Under the pieces are notes generated by a model, which saw nothing but the letters and a program-made list of their open reading frames with translations, had not been told where the DNA came from and made no database searches. Shown one piece after another: positions 1 to 10,653 of a stretch of DNA of 64,000 nucleotides; position 1 is the first letter of the stretch, and every line of letters starts with the position of its first letter. The DNA comes from Xanthomonas arboricola. GTDB taxonomy: Bacteria > Pseudomonadota > Gammaproteobacteria > Xanthomonadales > Xanthomonadaceae. The position numbers and the translations under genes are program-made. The stretch is from contig NZ_QREM01000009.1 in the NCBI RefSeq assembly GCF_003353015.1, forward strand, positions 649,574-713,573. The letters are read 5' to 3'.

Positions 1-523
1 CCGCCAGCACGCTCGGATCGTCCGGTTTGATCTTGCTGGGGAACTGCGCCACCACGCGCCCATCGCGACCGATCAGATACTTGTGGAAGTTCCAGCCCGG
101 CGCCACGCCCGTGGCCTGGGTCAGGCGCTGATACAACGGCGTGGCCTGCGCGCCCAGCACATGCACCTTCTCAAACATCGGGAACTTGACGCCATAGGTC
201 AGCGTGCAGAATTCCTGGATCTGCTTCTCAGATCCCGGTTCCTGCCCCTGGAAATCGTTGGAAGGAAAGCCCAGCACCGAAAAACCGCGACTGCCGAAGC
301 GCTGGTTCAGCGCCTCCAGCCCTTCGTACTGCGGGGTGTAGCCGCACTTGCTGGCGGTGTTGACCACCATCAGGACCTTGCCGCCATAGGTACGGTTCAG
401 GTTGATCGGCGCCTTGCCGGCCAGCGGCCGGTAGTCCAGATCCAGCACCGGCGCGCCTGCGGCCAGCGCCGAGGCGGAAAAAAAGCCAGCGAATACAACG
501 ACCAGCAGACGTTCGAGCACCAT
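1..523 (-). CDS. Glutathione peroxidase family protein, exported (3' end cut by window edge)
   Basis: Thiol peroxidase of the glutathione peroxidase family, reducing hydroperoxides, probably in the periplasm. About 174 residues are visible. The N-terminus is a signal peptide (MVLERLLVVVFAGFF, cleavage near ASALAA). Family motifs follow: peroxidatic Cys in NTASKCGYTPQY, Gln in FPSNDFQGQEPG, a possible resolving Cys in QEFCTLTYG, and Trp in WNFHKYLI. The C-terminal residues lie beyond base 1. The bacterial members with this Cys/Gln/Trp set usually use thioredoxin, but that is inference. The start is the ATG that places the signal peptide at the N-terminus. It is divergent from the operon starting at 659. 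Confidence 0.9.
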   Translation of the reverse strand, partial: MVLERLLVVVFAGFFSASALAAGAPVLDLDYRPLAGKAPINLNRTYGGKVLMVVNTASKCGYTPQYEGLEALNQRFGSRGFSVLGFPSNDFQGQEPGSEKQIQEFCTLTYGVKFPMFEKVHVLGAQATPLYQRLTQATGVAPGWNFHKYLIGRDGRVVAQFPSKIKPDDPSVLA

Positions 524-593
524 GAGCGATCCCTTTCGATAGGTTCCGGCCACCCGCGGGCGCGGGGTGCCATCAGTTGGGTCTGACAGGCAG

Positions 594-634
594 TTGACTG
601 CCTGCGTGTCGGTGTTATAGTTGAATACAACACC
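594..634 (+). promoter_or_regulatory. Sigma70-like promoter overlapped by a GntR/YtrA-type operator
   Basis: TTGACT (594-599), a 16-base spacer, then TATAGT (616-621) form a good sigma70 promoter ahead of the gene at 659. An inverted repeat, GGTGTT (611-616) and AACACC (629-634), covers the -10 and the likely start site. It can be written GGTG-N16-CACC. Its place before an operon that encodes a YtrA-type GntR regulator suggests autorepression. I recall a motif of this form for Xanthomonas YtrA-type regulators but could not check it. Confidence 0.7.
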
Positions 635-658
635 AGTCATCCAACGCAGGGGGAAAGC

Positions 659-907
659 ATGAACAGCACACGCTTCACGCGACCAGCTCCATTGCTGCTG
701 TTCGGCAGCGCCCTGTTCGTCATTGGTTGCCTGGGAGCCGCTTCCAGTCAGGTCACGGAGTCCGGCGCCGATTATGGCGTGTCGGAGGCGGTTACGGAAA
801 ACGCGACGACTCCCCCCGAGGCGCGCACCCGGCCCGGCCGGCACCTGCGCGCTTCGCTGTCGATGCCCTATTTCTCCTTCGCGCAGGTCCTGCGTCCACG
901 GAGCTGA
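659..907 (+). CDS. Small exported or membrane-anchored protein, first gene of the GntR-ABC operon
   Basis: An 82-residue protein I do not recognise. Residues 10-30 are hydrophobic (PLLLFGSALFVIGCLGAAS), which fits a signal peptide or membrane anchor, and the remainder is polar with Thr/Glu/Arg. It is the first gene after the operator-covered promoter and its stop lies 2 bases before the regulator start, so the two are surely co-transcribed. The start is the first ATG after a purine-rich GGGGGAAAG ribosome site. It could be a leader-like protein of the stress operon; no function can be assigned. Confidence 0.65.
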   Translation: MNSTRFTRPAPLLLFGSALFVIGCLGAASSQVTESGADYGVSEAVTENATTPPEARTRPGRHLRASLSMPYFSFAQVLRPRS

Positions 908-909
908 CC

Positions 910-1272
910 ATGAACGACATCCAATGGAGCGACGGCGCTCCCATCTACCGCCAACTCAAGGAACGGGTGATTGCCATGATGCTCGATGGAATCCTCAAGC
1001 CGGGCGACGCCCTGCCCTCGGTACGGCAGGTGGCGGCCGACTACCAACTCAACCCCATCACCGTCTCGCGTGCCTACCAGGAACTGGCCGACGAGAACCT
1101 GGTGGAAAAACGCCGCGGCCTGGGCATGTTCATGACCCCGGAAGCCGCGCAGAAATTGCGCGGCAGCGAACGCGAGCGTTTCCTGAACGAAGAATGGCCC
1201 GCGGTGCTGGAACGCATCCAGCGCCTGGGACTGTCCATCGACGATCTGTTGCCACAGGGAAAAACACCATGA
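910..1272 (+). CDS. GntR-family transcriptional regulator, YtrA subfamily
   Basis: A 120-residue regulator. The winged helix-turn-helix occupies about residues 8-78 (APIYRQLKERVIAMMLDG, then LPSVRQVAADYQLNPITVSR). The tail after it is only about 40 residues and holds no large ligand domain, which defines the YtrA subfamily. Such proteins usually repress adjacent ABC transporter genes and respond to envelope or antibiotic stress. The ATG lies just behind CGGAG, 2 bases after the previous stop, and the stop overlaps the next ATG (ATGA), so translation is coupled. It probably binds the inverted repeat at 611-634. Confidence 0.88.
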   Translation: MNDIQWSDGAPIYRQLKERVIAMMLDGILKPGDALPSVRQVAADYQLNPITVSRAYQELADENLVEKRRGLGMFMTPEAAQKLRGSERERFLNEEWPAVLERIQRLGLSIDDLLPQGKTP

Positions 1273-2144
1273 CCGCCGTCTCCTCCGACCATGTGGTCGA
1301 CGCACGTGGCCTGCGCAAGGCCTACAAGCACCGGCTCGCGCTGGACAACACCAGCTTCACCATCGCGGCCGGGCGCATCGTCGGCCTGATCGGCCCCAAT
1401 GGCGCCGGCAAGACCACCGCGCTCAAGGCGGTGCTCGGGCTGACCGATTTCGACGGCGAGCTGAGCGTGCTCGGCCTGGACCCACGCACCCAGCGCAACG
1501 CGCTGATGAACGAGGTCTGCTTCATCGCCGACGTGGCGGTGCTGCCGCGCTGGCTGCGGGTTGGCGAGGCGATCGACTTCGTCGCCGGCGTGCATCCGCG
1601 CTTTGATCGCGCCAAGTGCGAGCGCTTCCTGGCCAATACGCAGCTCAACCGCAAGTCGCGGGTGCGCGAACTGTCCAAGGGCATGATCGTGCAGCTGCAC
1701 CTGGCGCTGGTGATGGCCATCGACGCGCGCATCCTGGTGCTGGACGAGCCCACCCTGGGTCTGGACATCCTGTATCGCAAGCAGTTCTACCAGCGTCTGT
1801 TGGAGGACTACTTCGACGAGCAGAAGACCATCATCGTCACCACCCACCAGGTCGAGGAGATCGAACACATCCTCACCGATGTGATGTTCATCCGCGACGG
1901 CCGCATCGTGCTGACCGCCGACATGGAGAACGTGGCCGAGCGTTACACCGAGGTACTGGTGAGTGCCGAGCATCTCGACGCCGCCAGGGGCCTGACGCCG
2001 ATCGACGAGCGCAGCCTGCCGTTCGGCAAGACCGTGATGCTGTTCGATGGCGTGCCGAAGACGCAACTCGCCGGTTTTGGCGAAACCCGCAATCCCGGCC
2101 TTGCCGACCTGTTCGTTGCGGTCATGAAGGGGACCTACGCATGA
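1269..2144 (+). CDS. ABC transporter ATP-binding protein
   Basis: A 291-residue ATPase that would energise the permease encoded next. Walker A is GPNGAGKTT near residue 46, Walker B ILVLDEPTLGLD near 160, and the switch His lies in VTTHQ. The signature position reads ELSKGMIVQLHLAL, close to the LSKGM form of this multidrug-type group. The C-terminal 80 residues form the small domain seen in YtrB/CcmA-like ATPases. It overlaps the regulator by 4 bases and the permease by 4 bases. The substrate is unknown; the GntR/YtrA context points to a stress-induced exporter. Confidence 0.9.
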   Translation: MTAVSSDHVVDARGLRKAYKHRLALDNTSFTIAAGRIVGLIGPNGAGKTTALKAVLGLTDFDGELSVLGLDPRTQRNALMNEVCFIADVAVLPRWLRVGEAIDFVAGVHPRFDRAKCERFLANTQLNRKSRVRELSKGMIVQLHLALVMAIDARILVLDEPTLGLDILYRKQFYQRLLEDYFDEQKTIIVTTHQVEEIEHILTDVMFIRDGRIVLTADMENVAERYTEVLVSAEHLDAARGLTPIDERSLPFGKTVMLFDGVPKTQLAGFGETRNPGLADLFVAVMKGTYA

Positions 2145-3127
2145 AGACACTCACCCACCAGGCTTCTCCCGCCCGCACGTTCGGCTGGCTGCTCAAGCGC
2201 GAGTACTGGGAACACCGCGGCGGTTTCGTCTGGGCACAGGTCATCACCGGCGGCATCGCAGTGTTCTTTGCGCTGCTGGGCGCGGTGATCGGCGCGATCA
2301 GCGCACGCCGCAACATGATCGGCGACAGCATCACGATGGACGATCTGGCCGATTACACGCGCACCCTCGGCCAGCTCGGCGACGGCCTGCTGCTGGGTGG
2401 CATCGGCATCGCCTCGGTGGTGCTGGCCTTTGTGGTGTTCTTCTATGCGCTGGGCAGCCTGTACGACGACCGCCGCGACCGCAGCGTGCTGTTCTGGAAG
2501 TCGCTGCCGGTGTCGGACGTGCAGACGGTGCTGTCCAAGGCGGCCTGGGCGTTGCTGCTGGCGCCGCTGATCGCCATCGCGATCGGTGTCGTGGTCGGCC
2601 TGGCACTGTGGCTGATCGCCATCGTGGGCGCCTTGATCGCCGGCGTCCCCAGCCCCTGGGCACTGGCGACCCATTCGCATCCGTTCTCACTGCTGTGGCT
2701 GTTGCTGAAGACCGTGCCGATGAGTCTGCTGTGGGCGTTGCCGACGGTGGGCTGGCTGATGTTCTGTTCGGCCTGTGCCACCAGCAAACCGTTCCTGTGG
2801 GCGGTGCTGTTCCCGCTGCTGGCCTGCGTGATGCTGAGCATCCTTTCGGCGATGCCGGGCGTGTCGCTGCCGATCGGCTGGATCTGGTACATCGTCGGCT
2901 ACCGCGGCCTGCTCAGCGCCCTGCCCGGCACCTGGTCGCCACGTGCGGTCAGCGGCAACCTGGACAGCAGCGCGATGCAGAACCCCGGCGATCTGGTGCA
3001 GTGGCTGCTGCTGCATACCGACAGTGCACTGGTCTACGGCAATCCGGACATCTGGATCGGTGCGGCCATCGGCGTGGCGCTGATCGCCGCCTCCATCTAC
3101 CTGCGCCGTCGGCGCTCCGAAGCCTGA
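2141..3127 (+). CDS. ABC transporter permease
   Basis: A 328-residue integral membrane protein that pairs with the ATPase encoded upstream. After a cytoplasmic start (WLLKREYWEHRGGFVW, a typical coupling segment of ABC-2 permeases) there are about six hydrophobic segments: VITGGIAVFFALLGAVIGAI, SVVLAFVVFFYALGSLY, LLLAPLIAIAIGVVVGLAL, a segment near WALPTVGWLMF, one near LLACVMLSIL, and a last one before the C-terminal RRRR tail. The start overlaps the ATPase stop (ATGA). Family knowledge assigns it to exporter-type ABC-2 permeases; its cargo cannot be read. Confidence 0.88.
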   Translation: MKTLTHQASPARTFGWLLKREYWEHRGGFVWAQVITGGIAVFFALLGAVIGAISARRNMIGDSITMDDLADYTRTLGQLGDGLLLGGIGIASVVLAFVVFFYALGSLYDDRRDRSVLFWKSLPVSDVQTVLSKAAWALLLAPLIAIAIGVVVGLALWLIAIVGALIAGVPSPWALATHSHPFSLLWLLLKTVPMSLLWALPTVGWLMFCSACATSKPFLWAVLFPLLACVMLSILSAMPGVSLPIGWIWYIVGYRGLLSALPGTWSPRAVSGNLDSSAMQNPGDLVQWLLLHTDSALVYGNPDIWIGAAIGVALIAASIYLRRRRSEA

Positions 3128-3136
3128 GGACACTCC

Positions 3137-3961
3137 ATGCGCCTTCGCCTGAGTCTCGCCGTCCTGTTCGCGTTGCCCGGTGCCGCAGTCGCCGAAGAGC
3201 AATGCAGATTTTCCGAGCCGCGCAGCCTGGACCTGCAACTGGCAGGTGCGAAATCGGTGCTGTTCGAAGTCGCCTCCAATGACCTGCATCTGGACGCCAT
3301 GCCGGGTAGCGGCGGGCGCCTGAGCGGACGCGCCTGCGCGGCACGTGCCGACCTGCTCGAAAGCCTGACCGTCACCCAGAAGCGCGTGGGCAACAAGCTG
3401 GTGGTGACGCTGGCCGACGACCGCCCGCTGCGGACTTCCATCGGCAAGAGCTATGCGTACCTGGACCTGCGCGGCAACGTGCCCGACAGCGTGCTGGTGC
3501 AGTTCGACGTCGGCTCAGGCGATGCGGAGATCGCGGGCGCGGCGGCGGTCAGTGCCGATGTCGGTTCCGGTGACATGAGCATCCGTCGCACCAGCGGCAA
3601 GGTCACCGCCAAGGTCGGCTCGGGCGACATCGAACTGGAGCAGCTGGGGGCGTTGCGCGTGTTGGCGGTGGGCTCGGGCGACCTCAAGGCGCAGCAGATC
3701 GGCGGCGCGGTCGAGGTCGGCAAGGTCGGTTCGGGCGACGTCACGCTGCGCGGCGTTGCAGGCAACGTCAAGCTCGGCACGGTCGGCTCCGGCGATGTCG
3801 ACATCGACGATGTGCAAGGCAACGTCAGCGTCGAGGCGATCAACTCCGGCACGCTGACCGTGCGCACGGTTGGCGGCGACCTCAGCGTGGCGCGCAAGGG
3901 CAGCGGCGATATCCACGCCAAGGGCGTCGGCGGCACCACCAGCCTGCCTGCAGGCGACTGA
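3137..3961 (+). CDS. Exported GSGD-repeat (DUF2807/DUF4097-like) beta-helix protein
   Basis: A 274-residue envelope protein with a signal peptide (LSLAVLFALPGAAVA, cleavage before EEQ). From about residue 125 to the end, the motif VGSGDxxI/V recurs roughly every 19 residues: eight units, with the seventh changed to INSGTLTV and the eighth to KGSGDIHA. Such spacing suggests a right-handed beta-solenoid with an Asp on each turn, as in adhesin-like domains of the DUF2807/DUF4097 type. It starts 9 bases after the permease stop, so it belongs to the same operon. The role is unknown; a structural or stress-protective surface function is an inference. Confidence 0.75.
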   Translation: MRLRLSLAVLFALPGAAVAEEQCRFSEPRSLDLQLAGAKSVLFEVASNDLHLDAMPGSGGRLSGRACAARADLLESLTVTQKRVGNKLVVTLADDRPLRTSIGKSYAYLDLRGNVPDSVLVQFDVGSGDAEIAGAAAVSADVGSGDMSIRRTSGKVTAKVGSGDIELEQLGALRVLAVGSGDLKAQQIGGAVEVGKVGSGDVTLRGVAGNVKLGTVGSGDVDIDDVQGNVSVEAINSGTLTVRTVGGDLSVARKGSGDIHAKGVGGTTSLPAGD

Positions 3962-3991
3962 CCACTCATCCATCCATTGCGGAGACCATCG

Positions 3992-4522
3992 ATGAAATGT
4001 CTTCTTTGTGCACTGCTGGCGGGCGCGCTGCTGGCCGGCTGCGGCAAGTCCGAACCCACGGTCGTGGTGTCGGGCAAGACCAACGCGAACGGGGTGATCT
4101 TCAATGGCAAGAGCCTGACGCTCCACCGCGACGGCCTGCCTGCGGCCACCGTCGGCGTGGATGGCGCACTCAGCATTGCCGGCAAGCCGGTGCGCCTGAA
4201 CGATGCGCAGCGGCAGGCGATGCGCGGTTTCTACCTGCAGATCCAGGGCGTCGCCGAGAAAGGCATCGATATCGGCACGCAGGGCGCGGCCTTCGGTGCG
4301 CATGCCGCCGGTGAAGCGCTCAAGGGCGTGCTCAGCGGCAACACCGACCAGATCGGTGACAAGATCCAAGCGCAGGCGGAAACCTTCAAACACAAGACGA
4401 TGCAGATCTGCGATCAGCTGGCCAAGCTGCGCAACGCGCAGGACGCAGCCGCGCACCTGGTGCCGGCCTTCGCGCCTTATTCCACCCTGAGCCAGGGCGA
4501 CGTGGACGACTGCCGCAAGTGA
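3992..4522 (+). CDS. Lipoprotein, probably YggN-like (DUF2884)
   Basis: A 176-residue lipoprotein. The lipobox is LLAGALLAGC with Cys at about residue 17. The mature part begins with a beta-rich segment (GKTNANGVIFNGKSLTLHRD, then IAGKPVRLNDAQRQAMRGFY) followed by helices. This resembles the periplasmic YggN/DUF2884 group, which has no assigned reaction. The start at ATG 3992 is preferred over an in-frame TTG 15 bases upstream because it places the lipobox correctly and has GGAGA in front. It follows the GSGD-repeat gene by 30 bases and is probably part of the same operon. Confidence 0.7.
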   Translation: MKCLLCALLAGALLAGCGKSEPTVVVSGKTNANGVIFNGKSLTLHRDGLPAATVGVDGALSIAGKPVRLNDAQRQAMRGFYLQIQGVAEKGIDIGTQGAAFGAHAAGEALKGVLSGNTDQIGDKIQAQAETFKHKTMQICDQLAKLRNAQDAAAHLVPAFAPYSTLSQGDVDDCRK

Positions 4523-4725
4523 CCGCGGCCGGACGGCCGCTGCACCGCGGTTGCCGACACGCGCAGCGGTTGCCTGGCAGCGGATGGACCGCAGGCCGCT
4601 GCGGGTTGCTGCACGCACCCGACCTCGGCCTGCGACGATGTGCCAGCCACGCGGACGGCCACCGCCGCAATCGGCAGACCAGGGTCGGATTACACTACCG
4701 GGCTCCTCTCCGACGCATCGACCCC

Positions 4726-5148
4726 ATGAACAAGTTCGTGATGCTCTGCATGGCACTGCTGCTATGCGCCCTGACCGCCTGCGGCGATCAGTCGTCCCGG
4801 CGCGCCGAACGCGGCAAGCCGCGCGTTGCCATCACCACCCAGTCGGTGATGATCCGCCGCCCGCCGGCAGCCAACGCGGAAATCACCCCGGACGGCACCC
4901 TGAAGATCGACGATATCGCGCTGCCGCAGAAAGAACCGACGCGCGCCAAGTTGCAGCTGCTGTTCGGGCATCTGCAGATGCTGCGCCAGCAGGCCGTCAA
5001 CGAGGCCGGCGCGGATCCGGAATACAAGTCGATCAAGCTGACCGCCACGCCGCAGATCCAGCAGCTCAGCAGCGAATTGCTGGACGAGATCCCGTCGCTG
5101 CAGCCGTATCGCGAGAGCTTCGGCAATGTGCAGGCCGAGCGGCACTGA
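4726..5148 (+). CDS. Small lipoprotein, unknown function
   Basis: A 140-residue lipoprotein with a clear lipobox (ALLLCALTAC, Cys near residue 19). The mature part is mostly helical, with a central segment DGTLKIDDIALP that resembles the DGTL..I.G..V phrase in the preceding lipoprotein, so the two may be distant paralogues. A 203-base gap separates it from that gene, and TACACT at 4691-4696 could be a -10 element, so it may also have its own promoter. I recognise no reaction or partner. Confidence 0.65.
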   Translation: MNKFVMLCMALLLCALTACGDQSSRRAERGKPRVAITTQSVMIRRPPAANAEITPDGTLKIDDIALPQKEPTRAKLQLLFGHLQMLRQQAVNEAGADPEYKSIKLTATPQIQQLSSELLDEIPSLQPYRESFGNVQAERH

Positions 5149-5173
5149 GGCCGCGCAAAAGCGCAAGAACTGC

Positions 5174-5241
5174 GTAGGAGCGCACGCGTGCGCGATGAGG
5201 CTTTATCGGGAAGGCTTCATCGCGCCCGGGTGCGCTCCTAC
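5174..5241. repeat. REP-like hairpin between convergent genes
   Basis: GTAGGAGCGCAC (5174-5185) pairs with GTGCGCTCCTAC (5230-5241), and an inner GATGAGGC pairs with GCTTCATC, giving a long imperfect hairpin. It lies between the convergent lipoprotein gene and fumC. The GTAGGAGCG arm is the kind of repeated extragenic palindrome common in Xanthomonas and Stenotrophomonas. It may also end transcription from both sides. Confidence 0.7.
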
Positions 5242-5260
5242 ATGCGCACGCTGTGAGTGA

Positions 5261-6664
<1,404 letters not shown>

Positions 6665-6956
6665 CTGCACTCTCCGCACATGGTTGGTCTGTGGTGATGG
6701 ATGGCTGGCAGCGGGCGCACCCACGCTGGCGAGACTGCCTACGATACTCGCTCGCGGCGTTGCGACCGTGTCGTCGCAAGCCGTGGGCTAGACTGCCCAT
6801 TGATCCATACGAGTTACCACGCCGCCATGGGCGACGACCCTGACTGTAGCAGCGCATCGTTTGCGTCCTTCCGGCCCGCCAGCCGCCCCACCGGTGACCT
6901 CTCCCAGCCGCTGACACGCGGCGCCACCGCCGTGGCACCCCACCGAGGCGGACGCC

Positions 6957-8276
6957 ATGCTGGGTAATGTGCTGCTGTTGTTGGTCGCGCTGCTGCTGGT
7001 GCTGTTGAACGGCTTCTTTGTGGCCGCCGAATTTGCGCTGGTCAAGCTGCGCCATACCCAGGCGGTGGGCCTGGCACAGACCAATGGGTGGCGCGGGCGT
7101 TTGCTGCTCGGGGTGCATGCGCACCTGGATGCCTACCTGTCGGCCTGCCAGCTCGGCATCACGCTGGCCTCGCTCGGCCTGGGCTGGGTCGGCGAGCCGG
7201 CGTTCGCGCATCTGCTGCAGCCGCTGTTCGACAGGCTGGGCCTGTCGCCGGAAGCGGCGCAGTTCACCGCGCTGGCGATTGCCTTCAGCCTGATTTCGTT
7301 CCTGCACATCGTGCTGGGCGAGCTGGCGCCAAAGACCATGGCGATCCGCCGCCCGGAGCGGATGTCGTTGTGGACCGCCGCGCCGCTGTACGTGTTCTAT
7401 TGGCTGATGTATCCGGCGATCTGGGTGCTCAATACCAGCGCCAACCGCCTGCTGCGGGTGCTGGGCTGGGGCGATGTGGAACACCAGTCGCATCGCTATT
7501 CGCGCGAGGAGCTGATGCTGATCGTCGGCCGCCAGGATCCGAACGCGGCCACGCCCGATCACGGGCTGGCCCTGATGAGCCACGCGCTGGAACTGCCCGA
7601 CCTGGTCGCCGGCGACCTGATGCGCCCGCGCGAGCACCTGCGCAGCCTGCGCGAGGGCATGACGCTGGAGTCGGTGCTGGCCGAGTTCAGCGAGTCGCGC
7701 TACAGCCGCTACCCCTGGTTCGACGCCGATGGCGAGCAGGTGCTGGGCATCCTGCATACCAAGGACCTGCTGGTGGCAATGGCACGCAGCCAGGACCTGG
7801 ACGATCTGCGCCCGTTGCTGCGCCCGCCGACCCTGCTGACGCTGGAAACCCCGATCCCCAGCGCGCTGGAGCAGTTCCGCACCGGCACCACCCATCTGGC
7901 GCTGTGCGTGGAGGACCAGGGCCGCATCCTGGGCTTCTTTACCCTGGAAGACCTGCTGGAGGTGGTGGTCGGCGAGATCGAGGACGAGCACCGCCACGTG
8001 GTGCGCGATGCCCCGATCCGCAGCCAGGACGGCTCGCTGCTGGTGGCCGGCAGCACCTCGATCTTCCGCCTGGAACGCCTGCTCGGCCATGACCTGAGCG
8101 CGCCGGACCATGTCAATTCGGTCGGCGGGCTGATCGTGCAGCGGTTGCAGCGGCTGCCCGAAGAAGGCGAGACCCTGGAACTGGACGGCCACGCACTGAC
8201 GGTGCGGCGCATGGCCGGGCACCGGATCCAGGCGATCACGGTGCGGCCGATCGGCGAAGCCGGCGCCGGGGCGGCG

Positions 8277-8279
<3 letters not shown>
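6957..8279 (+). CDS. CNNM/CorC-family membrane protein (DUF21, CBS pair, CorC_HlyC domain)
   Basis: A 440-residue inner-membrane protein. The N-terminal DUF21 domain (residues about 1-195) starts with the hydrophobic segment LLLLVALLLVLLNGFFVAAE followed by FALVKLR, as is usual in the family. Next come two CBS motifs (about 210-335, including MRPREHLRSLREGM and LGFFTLEDLLEVVVGEIEDE) and a C-terminal CorC_HlyC domain. The family takes part in magnesium or cobalt export or resistance; older annotations as hemolysins are misleading. The 35-base gap to purB is short, and a -10-like TAGAAT overlaps this stop codon. Confidence 0.88.
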
Positions 8280-9683
<1,404 letters not shown>

Positions 9684-9882
9684 TGCCTGGCCGGCGCGCG
9701 GCCACCGGCGCAGGCTGCTGCCGGTGGTCGGCCCCGGCATGCCGCGCCACGGCCGCCACCGCATCTCCGCTGGCGGCGCCGTCGATGCGGCCAGCGGCGG
9801 CGCCGGGCGCAGCATGCCGGCTCGACGACGCGCAACGCACTGCCTGCTATGGTGCCGGTCTCATCCACCGAGCGACCGACCG

Positions 9883-10383
9883 ATGCGTGCATTCCGGATC
9901 AACGTGGTTCTGCTTCCCCTGCTGATCAGCGCCACCGTGAGCAGCTGCGGCGCCGACGGCCCCGCAGCGCAGGCAGTATCGGCGATGTCGTCCACCCTCA
10001 CCGACCCTGCCAGTGGCGCGGACTGCAGCGGCAAGGATGTCCGGCTGACCCGCAACGACAGCGAATGGATCCTGCACGGCGAGTGCGGCGCGGTGACCAT
10101 CACCGCCTCGCGCGGCGCGATGAACCTGGACGCTGCGCGCAGCATCCGGGTGGAAGGCAGCAACTTCACCGTGCTCAACGAGCGACTTGGCCAACTCAGC
10201 GTGACCGGCCACGACAACACCCTCAACCTGACCAATGTCGACAGCGTGGACATCCAGGGCAACAAGAACCTGGTGCTGGCGCGGGAGGTGAAACAGGTAC
10301 GTTTTTCCGGCAACGACAACACCGTCAATCCGTCCAGCAAGCCGACGCTGCACGACAGCGGCAGCGGCAACAAGCTGATGTAG
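9883..10383 (+). CDS. DUF3060-type exported lipoprotein
   Basis: A 166-residue exported protein. A hydrophobic start (INVVLLPLLISATVSSC) ends in VSSC, an acceptable lipobox with Cys near residue 22. The mature part has repeated short beta strands with Asn/Asp turns (VEGSNFTVLNERL, VTGHDNTLNLTN, IQGNKNLVL, FSGNDNTVNPS), the pattern of DUF3060 domains, which predict a beta-solenoid. It ends with SGSGNKLM. No enzymatic residues are evident. It stands alone between purB (199-base gap) and the oxygenase gene (270-base gap, in which I see no gene). Confidence 0.7.
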   Translation: MRAFRINVVLLPLLISATVSSCGADGPAAQAVSAMSSTLTDPASGADCSGKDVRLTRNDSEWILHGECGAVTITASRGAMNLDAARSIRVEGSNFTVLNERLGQLSVTGHDNTLNLTNVDSVDIQGNKNLVLAREVKQVRFSGNDNTVNPSSKPTLHDSGSGNKLM

Positions 10384-10653
10384 GACAGTGGCCGCGACAT
10401 CGCCCCGGCCACGCGGGGCACATCCGCGTGCATCGCCGGGGCGCATGGACTTGTGCAGGGCAGTGCCCGTCCCACCGACAGCCCGTCCTGCAGTCGCGCG
10501 GGCACGGCGCCGATCACCAGTTCCCTGAAGCCCTGCCTGTCGGCGCGCCGCCGCGCAGGTGCAGTTCCGACGCAGGCATCGGACAATAGCGCCGTTACGC
10601 GCTGGCTCGGCCCGCGCCGTCGGCACTTCATCGATCTCCTGCAAGGAACTCCC

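Noticed and set aside
3144..3171. Two TTCGC motifs resembling a PIP box (HrpX target)
   Set aside because: The spacing is 18 instead of 15 bases and the site lies inside a gene.
3500..3940. Regular repeats that could suggest a CRISPR-like or tandem DNA array
   Set aside because: The regularity is at protein level (GSGD units) inside one coding frame, with varying bases and no spacers.
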